Shown here: one piece after another, positions 5,106 through 10,367 of the stretch
Layout: each line of letters starts with the position of its first letter
Position numbering within the stretch: position 1 is the stretch's first letter
DNA from: Glaesserella sp041817755
GTDB lineage: Bacteria > Pseudomonadota > Gammaproteobacteria > Enterobacterales > Pasteurellaceae
Direction of reading: 5' to 3'
NCBI RefSeq assembly: GCF_041817755.1
Contig: NZ_JBGYBX010000066.1
Location: forward strand, 1 to 10,367
Length of the DNA stretch: 10,367 nucleotides
The notes under the pieces: generated by a model
Databases searched by the model: none
The model's input: the letters and a program-made list of their open reading frames with translations, nothing else
What the model was told of the DNA's origin: nothing
Program-made: the position numbers and the translations under genes

Positions 5106-6590
5106 TTAAACTTTTTTCTTCATCAAACCGCTTGGCTTACGCCACACTTTGCCGTGTTTGGCAATCAGTTTATCGGCTTCCGAAGGCCCCCACGTACCTG
5201 CCTCGTATTCATAAACTCGTCCACGTTCGGCTTTATAATCTAAAATCGGTTGAACAAATTTCCAGCAGGCATGAACTGCATCGGTACGGGCGAATAGGGT
5301 GGCGTCGCCTTTCATCGCATCCAATAACAAACGTTCATACGCCGTTAACAAACTTGGTGAAGCTAAATCCGCATAGCGGAAATCCATCGACACTTCTTTC
5401 GCTTCAAAGCCGGCACCCGGTTTTTTCAAGCCGAAACGCATGGAAATACCTTCGTCCGGTTGAATGCGGATAATTAATTTATTGTCCGGGGCATTTTGGC
5501 TAAATACCGGGTGCGGAGTCGTTTTAAAGTGAATAACGACTTCCGTTACTCGAGCAGGCATGCGTTTACCCGAGCGAACGTAGAACGGCACGCCCGCCCA
5601 ACGCCAGTTATCGATTTGGCAACGCACCGCCATATAGGTTTCCGTATTGGACTCTTCCGGTACGCCTTTTTCTTGGAGATAGCCTTTGACGACCTTACCG
5701 TCTACCGTGCCTGAAACATATTGCCCTAACACCAAATTGTTTTTGATGTCTTCATTAGACAGCGGATGTAAGCAGTGGAGTACTTTCGCCACTTCATCAC
5801 GCATGGAGTCGGCATTAATAATTGCCGGCGGTTCCATTGCAACCATGGCTAACACTTGTAATAAATGGTTTTGGAACATATCGCGCATAGCGCCCGAACC
5901 ATCGTAATAGCCACCGCGCTCTTCCACACCGATGGATTCCGCACCGGTAATTTCTACGTAGTCGATGAAATTACGATTCCATAACGGTTCGAACAAACCG
6001 TTTGAAAAACGTAAAACAAGTAAGTTTTGTACCGTTTCTTTACCTAAATAATGATCGATACGGTAGATTTGGTGTTCTTCAAAATATTTGTGGATTTGAA
6101 TATCAAGGGCTTTTGCCGTTTCAATGTCGTAACCGAACGGTTTTTCAACGATAATCCGTTTCCAACCGAATTCTTCAGTGGTTAAGCCATGTGCCGCAAG
6201 GCATTCCGGTATGATGCCGTATAAGCTTGGTGGGGTAGAAAGGTAATACAGCGTATTACCGCCCGTACCGTATTTATCGTGTAGGTCGTCTAAGCGGGGA
6301 AGGAGTTTTGCATAGTCTACGGCATCGGAGGTGTTAACCGCCTGATAGTAAAGGTGTTCGCAAAATTTTTCTAAAATCTCACCGCTTGCATTTTCTAATT
6401 TGACCAATGCATCATGCATTTTTTGACGAAACGAGTTATCGGTTAATTCGGTTCGGGCAACGCCGAGTACGGAAAAGTTTTCGGCGAGTCTGCCGATTTT
6501 GTAAAGATGGAAGAGCGCCGGAATCAGCTTGCGGTAAGTTAAATCGCCGGAGGCGCCGAAAATTACAATACAGTTATTGTCAGCTTTCAT
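5106..6590 (-). CDS. zwf: Glucose-6-phosphate 1-dehydrogenase
   Basis: This enzyme oxidises glucose-6-phosphate to 6-phosphoglucono-1,5-lactone with NADP+, the entry step of the oxidative pentose phosphate pathway. The 494 residues are the normal bacterial length. Motifs are the nucleotide-binding GASGDLTYRKLIPAL (12-26), IIVEKPFG (146-153) and the catalytic RIDHYLGKE (177-185) containing the active-site His180. The start at 6590 has AGGA at suitable spacing on the minus strand. It lies 75 bases after cysQ and 116 bases before pgl. Uptake-sequence cores occur near both ends (5127 and 6381), the second followed by the A/T-rich tracts expected of a full uptake sequence. Confidence 0.97.
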   Translation of the reverse strand: MKADNNCIVIFGASGDLTYRKLIPALFHLYKIGRLAENFSVLGVARTELTDNSFRQKMHDALVKLENASGEILEKFCEHLYYQAVNTSDAVDYAKLLPRLDDLHDKYGTGGNTLYYLSTPPSLYGIIPECLAAHGLTTEEFGWKRIIVEKPFGYDIETAKALDIQIHKYFEEHQIYRIDHYLGKETVQNLLVLRFSNGLFEPLWNRNFIDYVEITGAESIGVEERGGYYDGSGAMRDMFQNHLLQVLAMVAMEPPAIINADSMRDEVAKVLHCLHPLSNEDIKNNLVLGQYVSGTVDGKVVKGYLQEKGVPEESNTETYMAVRCQIDNWRWAGVPFYVRSGKRMPARVTEVVIHFKTTPHPVFSQNAPDNKLIIRIQPDEGISMRFGLKKPGAGFEAKEVSMDFRYADLASPSLLTAYERLLLDAMKGDATLFARTDAVHACWKFVQPILDYKAERGRVYEYEAGTWGPSEADKLIAKHGKVWRKPSGLMKKKV

Positions 6591-6665
6591 TTGTTATCCT
6601 GATTTTAATTGTTAAATTTTTGTAGCATTGTGCAATAGCTTTGTTTGTATTACCAATCAATAAAA

Positions 6666-7478
6666 CTAATTGAATTGAAAGACGGATTGCCAGTTGCGTT
6701 GTTTGTTTCCGACCATAACGAAATAGGGATTAACGAAGGTTTCCCGTTGATTGTAGGTGAGTGGTTGAAAGCGTAGGTCAAAAATCTGCCCGCCGGTTTC
6801 GGCTAACAAAATTTCGGCAACGGCGGTGTCCCATTCGCCGGTGTCGCCAAAACGTACGTAGCAGTCGGCTTTGCCTTCAGCCACCAAACCGGCTTTTAAG
6901 CTGCTTGAGCCGTATTTAAGAAAGTCAAACCGATAAGGCGGTTGAATGGTTTGGGCAATGGTTTGGCTACTGGAGGTGCCGATAGTGATTAGCAAGCGGT
7001 CGGATTCCGGCTGATTTTTACCGTTTTCGCTAAGAGATCGAGTTTGTCCGTTTTCGGATAAGAATGCGCCGTGCTTTTCCATGGCATAATAGGTTTTATT
7101 CAACGCCGGTGCATGGATGACGCCAAGAACCGGGCGGTTATGTTGCACCAAGCCGATGACGACGGAAAATTGATCCGTTCGATCAATAAACTGCTGCGTG
7201 CCGTCAAGGGGATCGACAATCCAATATTCCTGCCATTGCGAACGTTCCGCCAACGGAATTTTACAGCTCTCTTCCGATAAGATCGGGATGGTTGGGGTTA
7301 AGGCTTGTAGTTGTTCTATCACGAATTGACTGATGAATAGATCCGCTTCGGTGACCGGTGTTTTATCCGATTTAATCTGAACTTCAACGGTTTCAGCATA
7401 AAAACGTTTAAGGTGTTTGCCGGCTTGATTGGCAATATCTAGAATGTTGTCTAATAATGATGGATTAAGTACTTGCAT
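6666..7478 (-). CDS. cysQ: 3'(2'),5'-bisphosphate nucleotidase
   Basis: A magnesium-dependent phosphatase of the inositol monophosphatase superfamily that removes the 3'-phosphate of 3'-phosphoadenosine 5'-phosphate, recycling a by-product of sulfate assimilation. The 270 residues fit the family (E. coli CysQ about 246). Metal-binding motifs are KSDKTPVTEAD (36-46), SEES (68-71), DPLDGT (89-94) and GEWDTAVAE (214-222). I chose the ATG at 7478, with GGAG seven or eight bases upstream. A GTG start at 7508 would add ten residues encoded by a palindromic repeat and is unlikely. The 116-base gap upstream holds that repeat. Its order after nudE is also seen in other gamma-proteobacteria as far as I recall. 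Confidence 0.93.
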   Translation of the reverse strand: MQVLNPSLLDNILDIANQAGKHLKRFYAETVEVQIKSDKTPVTEADLFISQFVIEQLQALTPTIPILSEESCKIPLAERSQWQEYWIVDPLDGTQQFIDRTDQFSVVIGLVQHNRPVLGVIHAPALNKTYYAMEKHGAFLSENGQTRSLSENGKNQPESDRLLITIGTSSSQTIAQTIQPPYRFDFLKYGSSSLKAGLVAEGKADCYVRFGDTGEWDTAVAEILLAETGGQIFDLRFQPLTYNQRETFVNPYFVMVGNKQRNWQSVFQFN

Positions 7479-7487
7479 ATAAACTCC

Positions 7488-7514
7488 GTAGGGTGGGTTC
7501 GAACCCACGACTAC
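7488..7514 (+). repeat. GTAG-headed hairpin repeat upstream of cysQ
   Basis: GTAG, then GGTGGGTTCGAACCCACGA, then CTAC. The core GTGGGTTC/GAACCCAC is a perfect 16-bp palindrome (7493-7508) and GTAG/CTAC forms the outer pair. A second small palindrome, CATCAATTGATG, follows at 7516-7527, and AAACCCAC at 7531 repeats part of the arm. It looks like another REP-type element and contributes the G-rich bases just upstream of the cysQ ribosome-binding site. Confidence 0.55.
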
Positions 7515-7594
7515 TCATCAATTGATGGGGAAACCCACTCTGCGATTTAATGCGGATCATACCGCACAAACGGCATAATGCAAAAAAGATTCGG

Positions 7595-7987
7595 TTATTT
7601 CTTAGGCAAAAATAGACGTAACACCGTGATGGCATAAGCAATTGCCGGCAACGCAAACATGAATGCATAGAAAATAACCGCTAAGGAGTGTTCCCATGTT
7701 GAAAGCGGTTCTGACATGTTTTCCGATGCCAATATGGTGGAAAATGTAATCAGGGTGCAAATAAACGTGATAGTTCCGGAGAAAAATGCAATTTGAATGA
7801 GATTACGTTGATGATACTGTTGTTTGTAACAGATCAGCGAAAATAAAAATGCCGGTAAGGTTGCGAGCAAAAAGACAAAGCCGTTCCCCCAATACGTGAA
7901 CCCACTGAATATGAAAGAAAGCAGGGAAAAGAGCAGTTGGGTTATCAGCGGAAAGATCAGCAAGATTTTAGAACCGGTATGAGGCAT
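7595..7987 (-). CDS. Hypothetical four-helix membrane protein
   Basis: A 130-residue protein I do not recognise. It has four likely membrane helices at about 8-28, 35-54, 63-86 and 101-125. The segment CYKQQYHQRN (53-62) forms a polar loop after helix 2, and LASENMSEPLSTWEH (86-100) lies before helix 4. The C-terminus ends RLFLPKK, which suggests it faces the cytoplasm. Its start overlaps the end of nudE by 20 bases, and AAGGAA lies eight bases upstream inside nudE, so translational coupling is likely. No conserved catalytic residues stand out and no function can be assigned. Confidence 0.75.
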   Translation of the reverse strand: MPHTGSKILLIFPLITQLLFSLLSFIFSGFTYWGNGFVFLLATLPAFLFSLICYKQQYHQRNLIQIAFFSGTITFICTLITFSTILASENMSEPLSTWEHSLAVIFYAFMFALPAIAYAITVLRLFLPKK

Positions 7988-8528
7988 TTTTCAAATATTC
8001 CTTAAGTAAGAACAGGGCGGATAAATTACGTGATTCGGCAAAATTCGGGTCGGCTAATAATTCATCGATGCCGTCCAACGGATAATAAACGATTTCTAAC
8101 GGTTCCGGCTCATCGCCTTCAAGTCGGGAAGGGTAGAGATCCTGTGCAACGAAAATATGCATTAAACCGTACATGTGGCTGGGACCGCTGTATAACGTCC
8201 GTAATGGTTTGAATGTGTTGGCGCCAAAACCGATTTCTTCTTGCAACTCTCGGTTTGCACTTGCTATCGGTGTTTCCCCTGTATCGACAATGCCTTTGGG
8301 AAACGTGAGTTCGTAGCGTTCCGGTCCGACCGCATATTCTTTGACAAAAATAAGTTGATCGTTGTGAATCGGCAATACCATCACGGATGAACGGCGTTGC
8401 GGGGTAAGGCGTTCATAAGTTCGTTGTTCACCGTTGGAAAAACGCAAATCGACCGATTGCACCTCAAAAATACGGGTTTTGGCAATGGTTGAAATGCGCA
8501 GAATTTCAGGCAGCTTTTTGTTTGTCAT
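7968..8528 (-). CDS. nudE: ADP compounds hydrolase NudE (Nudix hydrolase)
   Basis: A Nudix pyrophosphatase whose E. coli counterpart hydrolyses ADP-ribose, NADH and diadenosine polyphosphates. The Nudix box is complete: Gly79, Glu85, Arg93-Glu94-Leu95, Glu97-Glu98 and Gly100, in GIVDTGETPIASANRELQEE. The 186 residues equal the length I recall for E. coli NudE. Stretches such as REYAVG-like KEYAVGPERYEL, GFGAN, VAQDLYPSRLEGDEPEPL and NLSALFLLKEYLK align with it. I chose the ATG at 8528 for that length match. Its ribosome-binding site is poor, and an ATG at 8567 would add 13 residues. The longer frame to 8720 overlaps yqaA and is not credible. The stop overlaps the next gene by 20 bases. Confidence 0.93.
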   Translation of the reverse strand: MTNKKLPEILRISTIAKTRIFEVQSVDLRFSNGEQRTYERLTPQRRSSVMVLPIHNDQLIFVKEYAVGPERYELTFPKGIVDTGETPIASANRELQEEIGFGANTFKPLRTLYSGPSHMYGLMHIFVAQDLYPSRLEGDEPEPLEIVYYPLDGIDELLADPNFAESRNLSALFLLKEYLKNASYRF

Positions 8529-8598
8529 GGAGTAAACGGAATGTGGGTAAAATAATTGGCATAACATATCACTTTTTATCGAAAAACTCACGTTAAAG

Positions 8599-9087
8599 TC
8601 AGTAAAGGGTATAGATACCCCAAAAAAGAATGGCATAACGTATCGTTTTTCCAATCGTGATGAATACAATGCTGATCCAAATATTGAAACGAAGCCAGCC
8701 GGCAACGCCACAAAGTACATCCCCGACTATCGGTAGCCAGCTGAATAACAACATCCAAATGCCGTATTTTTGACTGTAATGTAACGCCCATCGGGCTGCT
8801 TTTCGCCGTTGCGCTTTCGGTTTTGGAGCGGGAGCGAATAAAGCGAGCGCATAAGTCGTCAGTCCCCCCAAACTGTTGCCTACAGACGCACAGGTAAACA
8901 ATAAAATTATCTCGGTAGAGATTGAACCATTTGCATTGTCTAATGCCTGATAAATAAATGCGCTGAAAACAATTTCTGAATTTCCGGGCAGCAAGGATGC
9001 GCTCAAAAAAGCGCTGAGAAACATCGTAATCAATTGATTCTCGAAAGAGAAAAATTGGTTCATCCATGCAATAAAAGAATCGATCAT
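8599..9087 (-). CDS. yqaA: YqaA family inner membrane protein (DedA/SNARE-associated superfamily)
   Basis: A 162-residue inner membrane protein of the small YqaA branch of the DedA superfamily, some of whose members act in lipid carrier or lipid translocation. Conserved patterns shared with E. coli YqaA are FLSASLLPGNSE (27-38), VGNSLGGLT (69-77), LLFSWLPIVGD (113-123), VAGWLRF (128-134) and GKTIRY (146-151). There are about four hydrophobic segments, the first near 18-45 possibly re-entrant, as is typical of the superfamily. The start at 9087 lacks a strong ribosome-binding site. It is the first gene of the minus-strand run and is divergent from focA. An overlapping frame (8588-9067) is a shadow. 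Precise function unknown. Confidence 0.88.
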   Translation of the reverse strand: MIDSFIAWMNQFFSFENQLITMFLSAFLSASLLPGNSEIVFSAFIYQALDNANGSISTEIILLFTCASVGNSLGGLTTYALALFAPAPKPKAQRRKAARWALHYSQKYGIWMLLFSWLPIVGDVLCGVAGWLRFNIWISIVFITIGKTIRYAILFWGIYTLY

Positions 9088-9142
9088 TTTGTAGTGTTTT
9101 TGTTAAATTTAAGTAATGTTAGCTTTTTGATTTTGTTAAATC

Positions 9143-9156
9143 TTGATGTGAATCAA
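9143..9156. promoter_or_regulatory. FNR binding site upstream of focA
   Basis: TTGATGTGAATCAA matches the FNR consensus TTGAT-N4-ATCAA exactly. It lies in the divergent gap between yqaA and focA. Its centre is about 81 bases upstream of the start site predicted from the TATAAT at 9219, a position compatible with activation from upstream. FNR control of focA-pflB is established in E. coli. Confidence 0.8.
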
Positions 9157-9196
9157 TAAAGCGGACGACTTTATTTATTTTATTCGTAAAATTTAT

Positions 9197-9224
9197 TTGA
9201 TGATCACTCCAAGAAGTCTATAAT
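9197..9224 (+). promoter_or_regulatory. Candidate sigma-70 promoter of focA
   Basis: TTGATG (9197-9202) and a perfect TATAAT (9219-9224) are separated by 16 bases, which would place the transcript start near 9231. The untranslated leader then contains three near-tandem CAAATTTT units (9231, 9240, 9248). Confidence 0.5.
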
Positions 9225-9265
9225 TCTCAACAAATTTTGCAAATTTTCAAATTTTATTAAGGATA

Positions 9266-10093
9266 ATGATGTTTTCTCCTGCTGAAATGGCTAAAATCGC
9301 TGAAGACGGTGCGGTTTATAAGGCCTCCAAAAATCAATTTTATTCTTTTATTTCTGCCATTACTGCCGGCGCATATATTTCGATTGCATTTGTTTTTTAT
9401 GCTACTACACAAGTCGGCGCGGCGGAGTTACCTTGGGGCGTTGCGAAACTCATCGGAGGAACGGTTTTCTCTCTCGGCATTATTATGTGCGTGGTGTTCG
9501 GTGCCGAATTATTCACCTCTTCGACCATGACTATCATCGCTAAAGCCAGTAAGCGCATCACTTGGGCTCAAATGTTTAAAAACTGGCTTGTAGTATACGG
9601 CGGTAATTTTGTCGGCGCGACTTTTATAGTGTTGCTGGTTTGGTTCAGCGGCGAAATTATGGCAGCGAACGGTCAATGGGGATTGACGATTTTAAATACG
9701 GCCCAACATAAGATCCATCATACGTGGATTGAAGCGTTCAGCTTAGGAATTTTCTGTAACCTGATGGTATGTATCGCAGTATGGATGGCATACGCGGGAA
9801 AAAGTTTAACGGATAAAACCTTTGTGATGATTTTGCCGATTGCGATGTTTGTCGCCTCGGGCTTTGAACACTGTGTGGCAAATATGTTTATGGTACCGAT
9901 GGGGGTGTTAATCCATGGTTCCGCAAGTCCTGAATTTTGGACGGCGATTGGTGTTGATCCCGCGCAATATGCGGATTTAACTATGGCACATTTCATCGAG
10001 AAAAACTTAATTCCGGCTACACTGGGTAATATTGTGGGTGGAGCATTCTTTATCGGGATGGTGCAGTGGTTTTTGCATCTGAAAAAACATTGA
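9266..10093 (+). CDS. focA: Formate channel FocA
   Basis: A formate/nitrite transporter family channel (pentamer in the inner membrane) that exports and re-imports formate made by pyruvate formate-lyase. The 275 residues match the family, with six membrane segments. The gating residues are present: Thr84 in GAELFTSS (T91 in E. coli) and His202 in SGFEHCVANMFM (H209). Other family patterns are AKASKRITW, NWLVVYGGNFVGA and ANGQWGL. Two ATG codons lie in tandem. AAGGA (9259-9263) is only two bases from the first and five from the second (9269), so the second may be the true start. pflB follows 90 bases downstream. The FNR box upstream implies anaerobic induction. Confidence 0.96.
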   Translation: MMFSPAEMAKIAEDGAVYKASKNQFYSFISAITAGAYISIAFVFYATTQVGAAELPWGVAKLIGGTVFSLGIIMCVVFGAELFTSSTMTIIAKASKRITWAQMFKNWLVVYGGNFVGATFIVLLVWFSGEIMAANGQWGLTILNTAQHKIHHTWIEAFSLGIFCNLMVCIAVWMAYAGKSLTDKTFVMILPIAMFVASGFEHCVANMFMVPMGVLIHGSASPEFWTAIGVDPAQYADLTMAHFIEKNLIPATLGNIVGGAFFIGMVQWFLHLKKH

Positions 10094-10108
10094 TTCAACA
10101 CTTGTAAT

Positions 10109-10145
10109 CGGTCTTTTTTTGCAAATTTTTTCTTAAAACAGACCG
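10109..10145. terminator. Imperfect hairpin with an uptake signal between focA and pflB
   Basis: CGGTCT (10109-10114) pairs with AGACCG (10140-10145), and the flanking TTTT/AAAA extend the stem after one mismatch. The right arm is part of a reversed uptake signal, GCAAGCGGT, at 10142-10150 with the expected A/T-rich extension. It could attenuate read-through from focA or stabilise the 3' end of its message. Confidence 0.4.
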
Positions 10146-10183
10146 CTTGCGAAAACTTATACATTAACTAACGAGGACTTAAA

Positions 10184-10367
10184 ATGACTCAACTAACAGC
10201 AGCTCAACAAAAAGCGTGGGAAGGTTTTGCACCGGGTGCATGGCAAACCGAGGTAAACGTCCGTGATTTTATCCAAAAGAACTACACGCCGTATGAAGGT
10301 GATGAATCATTCTTAGCAGAGGCAACCCAAGCAACGACAGCGCTTTGGGACGATGTAATGGAAAAAA
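10184..10367 (+). CDS. pflB: Pyruvate formate-lyase, N-terminal part (3' partial)
   Basis: The frame runs off the right edge after 61 codons. The enzyme is a cytosolic glycyl-radical protein that converts pyruvate and CoA to acetyl-CoA and formate under anaerobic conditions. The peptide begins MTQLTAAQQKAWEGF and contains EVNVRDFIQKNYTPYEGDES and ATTALWDDVMEK, which are nearly identical to the N-terminus of E. coli PflB. The active-site cysteines and the radical glycine lie outside the window. GAGGA (10173-10177) precedes the ATG by six bases. Its position after focA is the standard arrangement, and the 90-base gap leaves room for its own promoter or a processing site. Confidence 0.96.
   Translation, partial: MTQLTAAQQKAWEGFAPGAWQTEVNVRDFIQKNYTPYEGDESFLAEATQATTALWDDVMEK

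Noticed and set aside
6666..7508. Longer cysQ with ten extra N-terminal residues
   Set aside because: The extension starts at a GTG and is encoded by a palindromic repeat. The ATG at 7478 has a good ribosome-binding site and a family-like N-terminus.
7493..7510. GTGGGTTCGAACCCAC resembles the T-arm of a tRNA
   Set aside because: The loop between the G3/C3-rich arms is one base too short, the sequence is a perfect palindrome, and no anticodon arm, D-arm or acceptor stem is found on either side.
7968..8720. A 250-residue NudE
   Set aside because: The extra 64 residues overlap the yqaA coding sequence and have no counterpart in NudE. The ATG at 8528 gives the expected 186 residues.
8588..9067. 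A 159-residue minus-strand frame overlapping yqaA
   Set aside because: It is out of frame with the clear YqaA homologue and shows no recognisable family or membrane pattern.

Overview
The window looks like chromosomal DNA from a member of the Pasteurellaceae. Proteins resemble gamma-proteobacterial orthologues closely (NudE, YqaA, FocA and the PflB N-terminus align with remembered E. coli sequences). The DNA also carries several copies of the AAGCGGT core of the Actinobacillus-type (Apl-type) uptake signal sequence, mostly as ACAAGCGGT or GCAAGCGGT, with A/T-rich tracts beside some of them. I cannot name the species. The Actinobacillus/Mannheimia/Bibersteinia side of the family is more likely than the Haemophilus influenzae side.

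Layout. Positions 3-83 (+) are probably the end of a membrane protein gene. It converges on gnd, and three back-to-back hairpins (72-146) separate the two. From 157 to 9087 every gene is on the minus strand. In order of transcription they are yqaA, nudE, a small membrane protein gene, cysQ, zwf, pgl, a GNAT acetyltransferase gene, an ORF6N/PLD-like gene, a DUF1304 gene, a RAYT transposase gene and gnd. On the plus strand, 9266 to the end holds focA and the first 61 codons of pflB, read divergently from yqaA.

How the genes work together. zwf, pgl and gnd are the three successive enzymes of the oxidative pentose phosphate pathway (glucose-6-phosphate to 6-phosphogluconolactone to 6-phosphogluconate to ribulose-5-phosphate), which yields NADPH. 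cysQ and nudE both encode small hydrolases acting on nucleotide-type metabolites. focA-pflB is the formate channel and pyruvate formate-lyase pair used in mixed-acid fermentation. A textbook FNR box upstream of focA fits anaerobic control.

The accessory part lies between gnd and pgl (about 1620-4260): GNAT, ORF6N/PLD-like, DUF1304 and a REP-associated tyrosine transposase (RAYT). The RAYT is surrounded by five copies of a GTAG-headed hairpin with a three-base loop, one inside its own reading frame. The ORF6N gene has two long palindromes in its leader and a third, with the same core, inside its coding sequence. These two gene-plus-repeat associations are the most interesting parts of the window. 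Further hairpin repeats sit between zwf and pgl and just upstream of cysQ. No rRNA, tRNA, CRISPR array or complete insertion sequence was seen, and no gap between genes exceeds 300 bases.
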